A stretch of 39,818 bases of DNA from Actinomycetota bacterium (GCA_027728065.1 JAQBVO010000012.1:1-39818), one strand, 5' to 3'; shown: positions 1 to 8,696, numbered from the stretch's first letter. The notes: generated by a model not told the origin, from the sequence alone. Numbers and translations are program-made.

Positions 1-2
1 TC

Positions 3-98
3 CGACCTCAAATGGTTTTAGGTGGGAGAACACCACTTGAAGAACTCCATCGCTTAAATACTTGCACTTTCATCCAAACAACCATTAACGTTGCCTAA
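3..98 (+). pseudogene. possible C-terminal tail of a DDE/integrase-core transposase, cut by the window edge
   Basis: An open frame enters from the left edge and stops at TAA 96-98. It contains the stretch RPQMVLGGRTPLEEL, which resembles the end of integrase-core transposases (IS3/IS481/IS30 types often finish with RPHxALGxxTPxE). Only 31 codons are visible, so family and completeness cannot be judged. It lies directly upstream of broken sequence, consistent with an insertion having damaged this locus. A chance resemblance is possible. Confidence 0.3.
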
Positions 99-103
99 CC
101 AAA

Positions 104-333
104 GTGTCTACTAAATTTCGCTCAGGCCCCTTAAAGGTTGGGGAATTACATTTATTGTGTTTGGCACTTTTTGGGCATTGGCTGGGTTTTTAAACTATGC
201 CTCAGACATTCAATTAGGGATTGCGGTTGGTGGCCTCAACTTAATAGGAATTGGGATTCTTATGCTTGGACTCAATGACAGGGGAAATAAAACCTCGGGA
301 GAGTCAAGGGTGGCAACGCACCGCATGGGCTAA
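104..333 (+). pseudogene. small two-helix membrane protein ORF with an apparent -1 frameshift
   Basis: A GTG at 104 begins a frame reading MSTKFRSGPLK. The sequence continues sensibly only in another frame, as KGWGITFIVFGTFWALAGF and a second hydrophobic stretch (IGIGILMLGL), ending at TAA 331-333. Adding one G in the AAAGG run near 133-137 would join the two parts into one protein of about 75 residues with two membrane helices. I do not recognise the family. Its last codons overlap the ccsB fragment in another frame, so the true end may have been lost. The frameshift could be a real mutation or a base-calling error at the homopolymer. Confidence 0.35.
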
Positions 334-655
334 ATCTCTTCCAACCCTTGAGTATTTAGATCAACTCTCATATCGCTTAGTTGCATTTGTATTTCCTCTA
401 TGGAGCTTTGCCGTAATCGCAGGTGCTATCTGGGCAGAGAGTGCATGGGGAAGATATTGGGGCTGGGATCCAAAAGAGACATGGGCCTTTATTACATGGG
501 TTGCATATGCAGCCTATCTGCATGCACGAGTAACAATTGGGTGGCGTGGCCGCCGCGCAGCATGGCTCTGCCTATTTGCAGGCTCTACATTTTTATTTAA
601 CTATGTATACGTCAATATCTGGGGCAGTGGAAAACATACCTATACAGGGCTCTAA
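251..655 (+). pseudogene. ccsB: 3' part of ccsB/resC, cytochrome c biogenesis protein (N-terminal half missing)
   Basis: CcsB/ResC works with ResB in the membrane to move heme and attach it to apocytochromes c (System II). The visible protein is the conserved C-terminal part: an LPTLEYLDQLSYR segment, then AGAIWAESAWGRYWGWDPKE, which carries the tryptophan-rich heme-handling WWD signature, then YAAYLHAR and the closing helix ending GKHTYTGL. Actinobacterial CcsB proteins are usually above 300 residues; only about 130 are here. The frame is closed upstream by a stop at 245-247, so roughly half of the gene, with its early membrane helices, is absent. The gene end is intact and overlaps the convergent PLDc_N gene by four bases. 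Family identity is secure; the truncated product is unlikely to work alone. Confidence 0.7.
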
Positions 656-915
656 AGCTTTCTTAAGAAATCTGGATCATCATCTGGCGGCAGGATTCGC
701 CGTTTAGGCTGCTTGAAACCTTTAGGTTTATTTCTACCGGCAACTAAATAGGCTATTGGCCCGATTGCAACGGCCTGCGGCCCCAAAAGGATAATCAATA
801 AAAGCCAACCCCACTTGGGAAGGGTCTTAATTTGAGACTCATCTCTGCGTGCACAATCGAAAAGTGCATAGAGAGTTAAACCAAAGACGAGAACTAATGG
901 AAGCACCTTCGACAT
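652..915 (-). CDS. small PLDc_N-domain membrane protein
   Basis: An 87-residue protein starting at ATG 915-913. It has a hydrophobic N-terminal segment (LPLVLVFGLTLYALFDCARR), a short loop with KTLPKWGWLLLIILLGP, a second hydrophobic segment, and a basic tail rich in Lys, Pro and Arg. This is the pattern of the phospholipase D N-terminal (PLDc_N) domain, a two-helix membrane module also found at the start of cardiolipin synthases. No phospholipase HKD motif is present, so no enzymatic role is implied. It lies downstream of menA in the same direction, an arrangement also seen in other Actinobacteria, and its end overlaps the ccsB fragment convergently. Function unknown. Confidence 0.7.
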   Translation of the reverse strand: MSKVLPLVLVFGLTLYALFDCARRDESQIKTLPKWGWLLLIILLGPQAVAIGPIAYLVAGRNKPKGFKQPKRRILPPDDDPDFLRKL

Positions 916-922
916 GGAGTTA

Positions 923-1768
923 TTATATCGCTAAGGCCATGGCAAAGATCGCCGAAAAAATGAGTTGAAGTTGTGCACTCTTACCTAAAAGCGGAATTAG
1001 GGCCGCTCCACGCAGGCCACTCATAACCTGGCGACTCAACAAGAGCGTTAGAGGCGCAACTAATAGCGTTAAAAGAGTGGCTGGCTTGAAGGTAGCGATT
1101 GCGGCGGTGTGGGCGATAACCAACAAAGCGACAAAGGCACGGCGAGCGACGGGATCGCCCATTTTCACAGTAAGGGTATTCTTACCAACTAACTTATCTT
1201 GCTCTAAGTCTCGAAGGTTATTGATCGCAAGAGTTGCACATGAAAGTGCACCCATAGGAATCGCAACAATAAAACTCATAAGTGTTATGGTCTCGCTCTG
1301 AACATAGAAAGTTCCGATTGTCGCAACTAGGCCAAAGAAGATAAATACAGAGATCTCTCCAAAGCCGATATATCCATAAGGCCTGCGTCCGCCTGTGTAG
1401 TTCCAAGCCGCCGCGATGCAGATAGCACCTATTGCAATAAGAATGAATGAAGTCAATAGTGCTAGGCACACTCCGGCTATTGAGGCTATTGCAAAAGAGA
1501 TAAAAGCTGCAATCTTTACGCTGCGCGCAGTTGCTAGACCAGTTGCAACTAAACGTGTTGGGCCGATGCGATGTAAATCCGTTCCCTTAACGCCATCGGA
1601 GTAATCATTTGCAAAGTTGACACCGATCTGGAGCCAGAGAGCGGTATTTAAGGCAAGGCCAGCACGAAACCAGTTGAAATCACTACCGGCTAGGGCAGAG
1701 GCAACTACAACCGGGGCAATGCCGGCAGGAAGTGTTCGAAGGCGCGCTCCGACAATCCACTTATTCAT
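923..1768 (-). CDS. menA: 1,4-dihydroxy-2-naphthoate polyprenyltransferase (MenA)
   Basis: MenA is an integral membrane UbiA-family prenyltransferase that attaches the polyprenyl tail to 1,4-dihydroxy-2-naphthoate, giving demethylmenaquinone. The protein has about nine hydrophobic segments and both Asp-rich motifs: NFANDYSDGVKGTD near residue 53 and INNLRDLEQDKLVGKNT near residue 185, which bind prenyl diphosphate through magnesium. I chose ATG 1768-1766 (MNKWIVGARLRTLPAG; 281 residues) over an upstream in-frame start, because a GGTGGGG-type ribosome site lies just before it and it overlaps the menE stop by eight bases, suggesting translational coupling. Its substrate is made by menF, menD, menC, menE and menB in this window, and the tail probably by the prenyl synthase at 23336. 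Confidence 0.93.
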   Translation of the reverse strand: MNKWIVGARLRTLPAGIAPVVVASALAGSDFNWFRAGLALNTALWLQIGVNFANDYSDGVKGTDLHRIGPTRLVATGLATARSVKIAAFISFAIASIAGVCLALLTSFILIAIGAICIAAAWNYTGGRRPYGYIGFGEISVFIFFGLVATIGTFYVQSETITLMSFIVAIPMGALSCATLAINNLRDLEQDKLVGKNTLTVKMGDPVARRAFVALLVIAHTAAIATFKPATLLTLLVAPLTLLLSRQVMSGLRGAALIPLLGKSAQLQLIFSAIFAMALAI

Positions 1769-2837
1769 ACCCCACCATCCTTGCAAGTGCTAGACGATCA
1801 ACTTTGCCAATACCGAGCAATGGTAGTGATTGCAGCAGATGAATCCCCTTTGGTTTGGCGATCTGACCAAGGGCGGCCTCTAAGTAGTGTGAAATCTCGG
1901 TTTCGTTGACATCTCCAACGACTGCGATATGAAGTGCCTGTCCCCATTGCAGATCGTCAACGGCAAAGGCTGCACACTCTAACTCTGGAAAACGAACGGC
2001 GAGTGTTGCCTCAATAGATGTCAGTGAGAGATTTTCTCCGCCAGAGATAATTACATCATCTACTCTGCCAAGGACATGCAGTTTTCCATTTGTGATCTCT
2101 CCCAAATCTTTAGTCATAAACCAGCCATCGTTTAATTCAAATTGATGAGGGGGATTTAAGTAGGCAGTAGCCATCACCGTGCCACGCAGTTTTATTACTC
2201 CATTATCGGTAATCGCAAACTCAACACCATTAAGACCCTGACCATCATAAATACAGCCGCCACATGTTTCAGTCATTCCATATGTTTCAATAAGATGTAT
2301 TCCAACTGACTCTGCTTGGGTGCGAAGGGAGGGAGCAAGGGCTGCCCCTCCAACCAGAACTGCCTGAGCGCTCTGTAAATGTCGAAGTAATCTCGCATCA
2401 GAATTTAGTGCTCGAAATAACTGTGTCGGAACAATTGAAGTGAAATCAGCATCTGGATATTGAGCCGAAGAATTTGGCAAATCAACTGGAAGAGTTCCAA
2501 CTTCGATCGAACGAATAATTACGTTGACTGCTGCGATATGTGTTAGTGGAAGCAGAAGTGAGAACTGCGCACCCCTATGTGCAGCGATAAAGGCGTTGGA
2601 TGCCTGCGCCGATGCAATCAGGGCCTTACGCGTAAATGCAACCTCTTTAACCAGACCAGAACTGCCACTCGTACCGATAACGATTGCGATATCGCCGGCT
2701 ACGGCCTTAGAGCGCACCTGACCAAAACTAAGGGCGGGGCCGCTCCCATCGAGGGCGGCAGTGATCTCCACCGCTAACTGGGAGATTGCACGGGTAGGGC
2801 TGCCTCGATGTAATTCTCGTTGTGACGACATGTCCAT
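1761..2837 (-). CDS. menE: o-succinylbenzoate-CoA ligase (MenE)
   Basis: MenE is an AMP-forming ligase that activates o-succinylbenzoate with CoA before ring closure by MenB. The 358-residue protein carries the adenylate-forming signatures in order: phosphate-loop TSGSSGLVKE near residue 56, ETYGMTE near 185, GWFMTKDLGEI near 240, GRVDDVIISGGENLS near 255, and the C-terminal catalytic lysine in GIGKVDRLA near 348. The N-terminal region is short compared with other acyl-CoA ligases, as is usual for actinobacterial MenE. Start ATG 2837 has a second in-frame ATG two codons later; neither has an evident ribosome site. It is cotranscribed with menA and divergent from menB, with a gap of about 43 bases. 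Confidence 0.92.
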   Translation of the reverse strand: MDMSSQRELHRGSPTRAISQLAVEITAALDGSGPALSFGQVRSKAVAGDIAIVIGTSGSSGLVKEVAFTRKALIASAQASNAFIAAHRGAQFSLLLPLTHIAAVNVIIRSIEVGTLPVDLPNSSAQYPDADFTSIVPTQLFRALNSDARLLRHLQSAQAVLVGGAALAPSLRTQAESVGIHLIETYGMTETCGGCIYDGQGLNGVEFAITDNGVIKLRGTVMATAYLNPPHQFELNDGWFMTKDLGEITNGKLHVLGRVDDVIISGGENLSLTSIEATLAVRFPELECAAFAVDDLQWGQALHIAVVGDVNETEISHYLEAALGQIAKPKGIHLLQSLPLLGIGKVDRLALARMVGYE

Positions 2838-2880
2838 TGCAGCCGTAGGCTATCGCTTGTAACGATTGAAAAGAGGAAAT

Positions 2881-3759
2881 GTGAGCAAGCCGATTAACCG
2901 CGAGTTTGGTAGCCGTGAGATTCCGAACTGGGAACAAGCCCCTGGCGGTGAGAGTTTTAAAGACATCAGATACCAAATGAGTGATGGCATAGCAAAAATC
3001 ACCATCAACCGTCCGGAGCTACATAATGCATTTCGTCCGCAGACAGTTATCGAATTAATCCAAGCCTTTTCATTAGCTCGCGACAATGAGGATATCGGCG
3101 TAATTATTTTGACGGGTGAAGGCACACAGGCTTTTTGTTCAGGCGGAGATATAGGTGTGCGTGGCGATGATGGGTATTTAGGTGAAGATGATCTTTCTAA
3201 AAAGGGAATTGGGCGATTGAATGTTTTAGATCTACAAGTACAGATTCGCCGCACACCAAAACCAGTTGTGGCCATGGTTGCAGGCTGGGTAATTGGCGGA
3301 GGACATGTCTTACATGTCGTCTGTGATTTAACAATCGCTGCAGATAATGCAAAGTTTGGTCAAACAGGCCCGACGGTTGGCTCATTTGATGGTGGTTATG
3401 GCGCGGGTTTATTGGCAGCACATGTTGGACAGAAAAAGGCGCGTGAGATTTGGTTTATGACACGTCAGTATGACGCCCAAGAAGCATTGGAGATGGGCTT
3501 AGTAAATACCGTAGTTCCAGTCGCCGAGTTAGAGGCTGAAACGCTTTCATGGTGTCGAGAGATGCTACGTAACTCACCGCTGGCACTGCGTCTATTAAAA
3601 TCTAGCCTTAACGCCGCCGATGATGGCTTAGCTGGTGTACAACAACTTGCGGGCGATGCAACACTTCTTTTTTATATGAGCCAAGAGGGGCAAGAAGGAC
3701 GCGATGCTTATAAGGAAAAACGATCACCGGACTTTAAGAAATTTCCTAAGCGCCCATAG
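2881..3759 (+). CDS. menB: 1,4-dihydroxy-2-naphthoyl-CoA synthase (MenB)
   Basis: MenB is a crotonase-fold enzyme that performs the Dieckmann-type ring closure of o-succinylbenzoyl-CoA to 1,4-dihydroxy-2-naphthoyl-CoA. Features seen: [13 protein letters not shown] and [14 protein letters not shown] forming the oxyanion hole, [15 protein letters not shown] in the active site, and a MenB-type tail ([20 protein letters not shown]). The QTGP glycine is the variant found in bicarbonate-dependent MenB such as that of E. coli, rather than the QTDAD form of Mycobacterium. GTG 2881 is chosen because AAGAGG lies a few bases upstream; this gives 292 residues and removes an implausible extension. It leads a menB-menC-menD unit. 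A paralogue with a different probable job (BadI-like) lies at 34469-35266. Confidence 0.95.
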   Translation: MSKPINREFGSREIPNWEQAPGGESFKDIRYQMSDGIAKITINRPELHNAFRPQTVIELIQAFSLARDNEDIGVIILTGEGTQAFCSGGDIGVRGDDGYLGEDDLSKKGIGRLNVLDLQVQIRRTPKPVVAMVAGWVIGGGHVLHVVCDLTIAADNAKFGQTGPTVGSFDGGYGAGLLAAHVGQKKAREIWFMTRQYDAQEALEMGLVNTVVPVAELEAETLSWCREMLRNSPLALRLLKSSLNAADDGLAGVQQLAGDATLLFYMSQEGQEGRDAYKEKRSPDFKKFPKRP

Positions 3760-3762
3760 TCG

Positions 3763-4734
3763 ATGCTTGATTTAATCCTTGACTCATTAAGAGTTGTTGC
3801 ACTCTCAACTAAGACTAATTTTCGTTCGGTTACCTCGCGCGAGGTGGCACTCTTTCAGGGCCCGTATGGATGGGCAGAGTTTTCGCCTTTTGTTGAATAC
3901 AGTGATAGAGAATCAGTGCCATGGTTAGTAAGCGCTATTGAAGCCGCCTTTGTAGAGCCACTGCCATTGTTGCGAGAAGTAGTCAGTATTAATGCAACGT
4001 TGCCGGCGGTCGATGGGCCTAGACAAATTGCCGAGATTCTTGACTTATTTAGTGGAGCTAGGGTTGTAAAAATCAAAGTAGGTGGCTCATTGGCCGATGA
4101 TTTAGCACGAATAGCCAACGTGCGGCAACTGCGCCCTGATGCTGCAATTCGAATAGATGTAAATGGCTTATGGAGCGTTGATCAGGCAGAGGATTTTCTC
4201 AATCAGGTGGGTGAGATTGAGTATGTAGAACAACCATGTGCAACGATCGATGAGTTACGGGAATTAAAGAGACGCATACGCATAAAAATTGTAGGTGATG
4301 AGATAATTAGAAAGGCCGACGATCCATTCGCTGTGAATTTAGAGGGTGCAATCGATATTCTAATGTTAAAAGTAGCGCCTTTGGGTGGGATAAGGCGCGC
4401 ACTAGAAATCGCCAACTATCACAAAATCCCAATCGCCGTTTCAAGTGCGTTAGAGAGCGCAGTTGGTATTAGCCATGGACTTAGACTCGCAGCTATAGCT
4501 CCGGAGCTAAATTACGCAAGCGGACTAGGTACAGGTGCATTACTTGCACAGGACGTTGCCGAACTTCCAATAATCAATGGAGAGATTCAAGTAAAAGATA
4601 TAGCCCCTGATCGACAGGCCCTAAAAAATTTTGCAGTATCCAGTCAGCGATTAAACTGGTGGGTCAATCGAATCCGTATGACATGGAACGCGGGTGCCAA
4701 TACAATGATTAGTGAAAGAGGGTGGGATAGATGA
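3763..4734 (+). CDS. menC: o-succinylbenzoate synthase (MenC)
   Basis: MenC dehydrates SHCHC to o-succinylbenzoate. It belongs to the enolase superfamily, and the 323-residue protein shows the expected catalytic set: the lysine pair in VVKIKVGG near residue 105, metal-binding acids in RIDVNGLW (about 130), EYVEQPC (about 158) and VGDEII (about 180), and the second catalytic lysine in MLKVAPLGG (about 206). It starts three bases after the menB stop, and its TGA overlaps the menD ATG (ATGA), so the three genes are probably translated from one message. It acts between the MenD product (after pyruvate loss, normally by MenH) and MenE. No menH is recognised in this window. Confidence 0.93.
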   Translation: MLDLILDSLRVVALSTKTNFRSVTSREVALFQGPYGWAEFSPFVEYSDRESVPWLVSAIEAAFVEPLPLLREVVSINATLPAVDGPRQIAEILDLFSGARVVKIKVGGSLADDLARIANVRQLRPDAAIRIDVNGLWSVDQAEDFLNQVGEIEYVEQPCATIDELRELKRRIRIKIVGDEIIRKADDPFAVNLEGAIDILMLKVAPLGGIRRALEIANYHKIPIAVSSALESAVGISHGLRLAAIAPELNYASGLGTGALLAQDVAELPIINGEIQVKDIAPDRQALKNFAVSSQRLNWWVNRIRMTWNAGANTMISERGWDR

Positions 4735-6305
4735 ATACATCAACATCCCTGGCTCGCAGTATTGTTCGTCAGATTCTTGAAGCGGGGGTAACCGACGTAG
4801 TTATCTCACCAGGTTCGCGTAACGCCCCGTTATCACTTGCATTTCATGCTGCAGCAGCGCGTAAATTAATTACTATTCATATTCGAATCGATGAGCGTAC
4901 AGCGGCCTTTTTCGCACTGGGTTTGATTAAATCAACTAGGCGACCAGTGCCAATTGTCTGCACTAGCGGTACAGCAGTAGCTAATTACCATCCAGCGGTT
5001 TTAGAGGCTAGCCATACTAACGCTGCGCTCTTAGTTTTAACTGCCGATCGCCCAGCGTTACTTCGACGGACAGGTGCCAATCAAACAACTGAACAGGTAC
5101 AGATCTTTGGAAAAGCAGTTCGATACTTTGCCGATATTGATGGTCCGCTTTTCCCAATGGAACTACCCTTTGACAGTTTGCGCTCTGGACCTGTACATCT
5201 GAATCTCCAGTTCGATGAGCCTTTATTACCTGATAATTCATCGCACTGGCTGGATGAGATTAAGGTCCGGCCAGCTCAATTTACTTCAAGCAAAAAAGTA
5301 GAGAGATTAAAGCTATCTGCAACGCGCGGTATTTTAGTTGTTGGTCATGATCGCGCCGGACTATCCGTCGATGCGGTGAGAGATTTTGCAAAGAGTTTAA
5401 GCTGGCCGATTATCGCCGAAGATCCACTCTCTTTTCCCGAAGCAGTTGCACATGCATCAATCTTTTTAACTTCACCGCAAATCCGAAGTGTTCTAGTACC
5501 ACAGGTGGCAATAGTTATCGGTCGCACAACACTTTCACGCTCGCTCAACGCCCTCATCGTATTAGCACCAACGAGCTATGTAATTGATCCACGTACTGCA
5601 ACGGTTGATAGCAATCGGCGGGCAGAAAAGATTTTTACTCAAATCCCTGCGTTAGATTGCCCAAAGGCAAGCGATGAGTGGATAGCGCAGTGGCGGAAAT
5701 ACTCGCAACGCTCAGCTACGGTATTTAGCGAATTTCTCGGCTGGAATGAGGCATCGATAGCTAAAGAGATTGCCGCAGCAATTCCAAATGGCTCAGCGCT
5801 CTTTATCTCCTCATCACGTCCAATCCGCGATCTTGAGGGCTTTGCAACACCGCGAGGGGGATTAACAACCTATGCCAACCGCGGATTGGCTGGCATCGAT
5901 GGCAATATCTCTACAGCGCTAGGGATTGCCTCTGGGCATCAACAAACATTTGCAGTGCTGGGAGATTTAGCCTTTCTCCATGACATAACAGGTTTGATTA
6001 CAAATGAGAAGATTAACTGTAGATTTATTGTTATTAACAACGATGGTGGTGGAATCTTTTCAACGTTGCCACAGAACGGAGTCGATGGCTTTGAGACTGT
6101 ATTTGGAACCCCTCATGGTCTTGATTTAGCCGCGATTGCACAATCATTTGGTATTGCCGCATCTACCATTTCTACTATCGAAGAACTACGAGAGGTTTTA
6201 GCGATGGGTGTTAAAGGAATCTCAGTAACCGTTGCAAAAGTTCAATCGCGTGATGCCAATGCAGGGAATTTAAAGGCTATTTATGAAAAACTGGCTTCAC
6301 TTTAA
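4731..6305 (+). CDS. menD: SEPHCHC synthase, ThDP-dependent (MenD)
   Basis: MenD joins 2-oxoglutarate (with decarboxylation) to isochorismate, giving 2-succinyl-5-enolpyruvyl-6-hydroxy-3-cyclohexene-1-carboxylate. The 524-residue protein has the N-terminal pyrimidine-binding domain with VTDVVISPGSRNAPLS near residue 20 and RIDERTAAFFALGL (cofactor glutamate) near 52. The C-terminal pyrophosphate domain carries GDLAFLHDITGL and VINNDGGGIFS, the thiamine diphosphate and metal-binding GD...NN motif, near residues 412-445. Start and menC stop share ATGA. The 3' end overlaps the convergent menF by four bases. Length and motifs are those of a complete enzyme. Confidence 0.95.
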   Translation: MNTSTSLARSIVRQILEAGVTDVVISPGSRNAPLSLAFHAAAARKLITIHIRIDERTAAFFALGLIKSTRRPVPIVCTSGTAVANYHPAVLEASHTNAALLVLTADRPALLRRTGANQTTEQVQIFGKAVRYFADIDGPLFPMELPFDSLRSGPVHLNLQFDEPLLPDNSSHWLDEIKVRPAQFTSSKKVERLKLSATRGILVVGHDRAGLSVDAVRDFAKSLSWPIIAEDPLSFPEAVAHASIFLTSPQIRSVLVPQVAIVIGRTTLSRSLNALIVLAPTSYVIDPRTATVDSNRRAEKIFTQIPALDCPKASDEWIAQWRKYSQRSATVFSEFLGWNEASIAKEIAAAIPNGSALFISSSRPIRDLEGFATPRGGLTTYANRGLAGIDGNISTALGIASGHQQTFAVLGDLAFLHDITGLITNEKINCRFIVINNDGGGIFSTLPQNGVDGFETVFGTPHGLDLAAIAQSFGIAASTISTIEELREVLAMGVKGISVTVAKVQSRDANAGNLKAIYEKLASL

Positions 6306-7543
6306 CTAAGCGCACTACGCATTGGAATAAGCTTGGCTGCACTTTCGGCTAACTCTTTTACTGGATCAGATCCTGCAACGATTCCGCAGCCGGCAAATAT
6401 TCGGATTGAACTGCCATTGATCTGACCACATCGTAGGGCGATACCAAGCTCTCCATCACCAGCGGCATTGATCCATCCAACTGGGCCTGCATAACGCCCG
6501 CGTGAGATACCTTCAATCTCATTGATCAATGACCTGGCATTTTCGCGCGGTGTGCCACAAACAGCGGCCGATGGATGTAGCTGCTCAAGAATTGTAAATG
6601 CATCGACGTGAGATAGTTTTTCTTCAATCGCTCCAGTTACATCAGTAGCTAAGTGCATAACATTTGCCAAGTGCACAACAAAAGGGGATTCAGGAACATT
6701 TGTAGATGTACAAAAAGGTTCGAGGGCATCGGCAACCGAGCGAACTGCATACTCATGCTCTTCCAAATCCTTTGAAGAGCGCGCCAGCGATGCCGCCAAC
6801 GCTAAGTCGTGCTCGTCATCACCGGTCTTGCTGATTGTTCCAGCCAAAACCCTTGATGTAACCATCTTTCGGCGAAGGCGCAGCAGCAGTTCAGGTGTTG
6901 CACCGACCAAACCGGCTACTGCAAAGCTCCATGTCGATGGATATTCAGCGGCTAGTCTTTTCAAAATTATGCGGGGCTCAATCTCTCTATTGCAATATCC
7001 AATAAAATCTTGGGCCAGCACGACTTTATCAAGTTCGCCACCGTGAATACGATTAATGGCGCTAGATACACGTGCTTTCCACTTATCATCTGCATCTTTA
7101 TCGATATCCCAAGTAATCGAATTATGCATAAGTGCGGGCGCATCGATGTTTAGCGTGGGCTGTGGTGATGTTCCAATCCACGTAATCCAGGATTTTTCAG
7201 CTCTCTTTCCCACAATCACCTGTGGGATTATTAAAACCGATTCATCCTCTTGCGAAAAAGAGAAAGAGGCAAAGAGAACTGGCCCAGTACCGGCGCCATG
7301 AACTGAGTTTGTAATAGCAAAACCATAAAGCTGTCTTTGCCACCATGTGCGCGCATCGGCAAATCGGTTAGGGCCCCGAACTATCGTGGATGCATACACA
7401 CCCCATCCAACTAAACCTTCGCCGTTACGAACCCAAGCGATTGGATTTGAATCGGGCAGCAGATCCAGCAGTGGCAGATGCTCGCCAGAGTGTGTCGTAG
7501 TTACTGGAGTTAGTGCGGGCATTCGAAAGCTAGATCTCCTCAT
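6302..7543 (-). CDS. menF: isochorismate synthase (MenF/EntC type)
   Basis: This enzyme converts chorismate to isochorismate, the entry point to menaquinone. The 413-residue protein carries the chorismate-binding domain in its C-terminal two thirds: GELDKVVLAQD near residue 168 with the general-base lysine, LHPSAAVCGTPRE near 325, SRGRYAGPVGW near 348 and GCGIVAGSDPVKELAE near 385. Next to menD and within a men cluster, a menaquinone role is much more likely than a siderophore or salicylate one. A second in-frame ATG eight codons in (MPALTP) has AGGAG 13 bases upstream, so the true start may be there. It is divergent from menG, so a short shared promoter region must lie near 7540-7590. Confidence 0.9.
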   Translation of the reverse strand: MRRSSFRMPALTPVTTTHSGEHLPLLDLLPDSNPIAWVRNGEGLVGWGVYASTIVRGPNRFADARTWWQRQLYGFAITNSVHGAGTGPVLFASFSFSQEDESVLIIPQVIVGKRAEKSWITWIGTSPQPTLNIDAPALMHNSITWDIDKDADDKWKARVSSAINRIHGGELDKVVLAQDFIGYCNREIEPRIILKRLAAEYPSTWSFAVAGLVGATPELLLRLRRKMVTSRVLAGTISKTGDDEHDLALAASLARSSKDLEEHEYAVRSVADALEPFCTSTNVPESPFVVHLANVMHLATDVTGAIEEKLSHVDAFTILEQLHPSAAVCGTPRENARSLINEIEGISRGRYAGPVGWINAAGDGELGIALRCGQINGSSIRIFAGCGIVAGSDPVKELAESAAKLIPMRSALS

Positions 7544-7587
7544 AAGGCTAAGTTGTGGATGAGCCTACTTCAGTGGAGAATGCAGAT

Positions 7588-8280
7588 ATGTCCCGCGCTA
7601 ATCTCGGCAAAGAGCCAGATGAGGTAGCGGCGATGTTTGATGGTGTAGCCAAGGGCTATGACCGGCTCAACGATCTTTTATCCTTTGGCCGAACAAGGGC
7701 CTGGCGCAAAGCGGCGACGAGAGTAATCGCCCCGGCACCAGGGATGAGGATTTTGGATTTAGCGGCAGGAACCGGCGCATCATCACAGCCCTTACATGAG
7801 GCCGGTGCAACGGTCCTCTCGACCGATTTCTCCGAGGGTATGCTCGCCCAGGGCCGCAAAGTGCGTCCCTACCTCAACTTCTCCAAGGCCGATGCCCTAA
7901 ACCTGAGCTATGGGGCCGAGAGCTTTGATCTGACAACTATCTCATTTGGCCTTCGAAACACGCTCGACTACCGGGCCGCCCTCGTCGAGGCGCTGCGCGT
8001 CACCAAAAAGGGTGGAAGAGTTGTTGTCGTTGAGTTCTCCCATCCGACCTGGCGGCCATTTCACGTGATATACATGCGTTATCTGATGCGCCTGCTGCCG
8101 GTAATCGCCAGAACAGCCTCTTCAAATCCCGATGCCTATCTTTATTTGGCCGAATCCATCGCCGCCTGGCCAGATCAAGTAGCTCTAGCCGATGCGATGA
8201 GGGCGGCTGGATGGAGCCAGGTGCAGTGGAAAAACCTCACCTTTGGGGTTGTTGCAGTTCACAGTGGGATAAAGAGTTAG
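7588..8280 (+). CDS. menG: demethylmenaquinone C-methyltransferase (MenG/UbiE)
   Basis: MenG performs the last step, methylation of demethylmenaquinone with S-adenosylmethionine. The protein shows the UbiE/COQ5 pattern: VAAMFDGVAKGYDRLNDLLS near the start, SAM-binding MRILDLAAGTGASS near residue 55, FSKADALNLSY near 95, TTISFGLRN near 115 and VVVEFSHPTW near 145. ATG 7588 gives 230 residues, the usual length, and has GGAGA eight bases upstream; a GTG at 7555 would add eleven residues with less support. About 40 bases separate it from nuoA. Many Actinobacteria carry a geranylgeranyl reductase-like gene between menG and nuoA, and none is present here. Confidence 0.93.
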   Translation: MSRANLGKEPDEVAAMFDGVAKGYDRLNDLLSFGRTRAWRKAATRVIAPAPGMRILDLAAGTGASSQPLHEAGATVLSTDFSEGMLAQGRKVRPYLNFSKADALNLSYGAESFDLTTISFGLRNTLDYRAALVEALRVTKKGGRVVVVEFSHPTWRPFHVIYMRYLMRLLPVIARTASSNPDAYLYLAESIAAWPDQVALADAMRAAGWSQVQWKNLTFGVVAVHSGIKS

Positions 8281-8286
8281 CGGTCA

Positions 8287-8313
8287 TTGGCACAGGCCAT
8301 GGGACTCTAAGAT
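8287..8313 (+). promoter_or_regulatory. candidate nuo operon promoter, possibly giving a leaderless mRNA
   Basis: TAAGAT at 8308-8313 resembles a -10 box and lies seven bases before the nuoA GTG at 8321, the distance expected if transcription starts at the start codon. TTGGCA at 8287-8292 could be the -35, although the spacer is only 15 bases. No Shine-Dalgarno sequence precedes nuoA. Leaderless messages are common in Actinobacteria. Sequence evidence only. Confidence 0.4.
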
Positions 8314-8320
8314 TTCGTAC

Positions 8321-8692
8321 GTGATACCCACATCTAATCCCTACGTTCCGATTTTGGTGCTAGGGGCTATCGGCCTTGGTTTTGCGCTGTTTTCTGTCAT
8401 GGCAGGGGCTCTGACCGGGCCGGCGCGCTACAACAGAGCAAAGCTCGATGGATATGAGTGTGGAATCGAACCATCACCACAAGCGGCCGAGGGTGGTCGC
8501 TTTCCAGTTAAGTATTTTTTAACTGCAATGCTTTTTATTATCTTTGATATTGAAATCGTCTTCCTCTATCCGTGGGCAGTTACCTTTGATCAACTAGGTC
8601 TATTCGGACTCGTTGAAATGGCAATATTTATTGGAACGGTTTTTATCGCCTATGCCTATGTCTGGCGCCGCGGTGGACTGGAGTGGGATTAA
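8321..8692 (+). CDS. nuoA: NADH-quinone oxidoreductase subunit A
   Basis: NuoA is a small membrane-arm subunit of complex I at the junction with the hydrophilic arm. The 123-residue protein has three hydrophobic segments, and its first loop carries the conserved [10 protein letters not shown] region. The GTG start at 8321 has no ribosome site and may be leaderless. It opens a gap-free operon in canonical A to N order. The next gene, nuoB, begins four bases after the stop. Confidence 0.94.
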   Translation: MIPTSNPYVPILVLGAIGLGFALFSVMAGALTGPARYNRAKLDGYECGIEPSPQAAEGGRFPVKYFLTAMLFIIFDIEIVFLYPWAVTFDQLGLFGLVEMAIFIGTVFIAYAYVWRRGGLEWD

Positions 8693-8696
8693 AAAG

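Noticed and set aside
8613-8696. N-terminal extension of NuoB from an in-frame start inside nuoA
   Set aside because: The extension overlaps nuoA coding sequence and has no family support; ATG 8697 gives the normal NuoB N-terminus.
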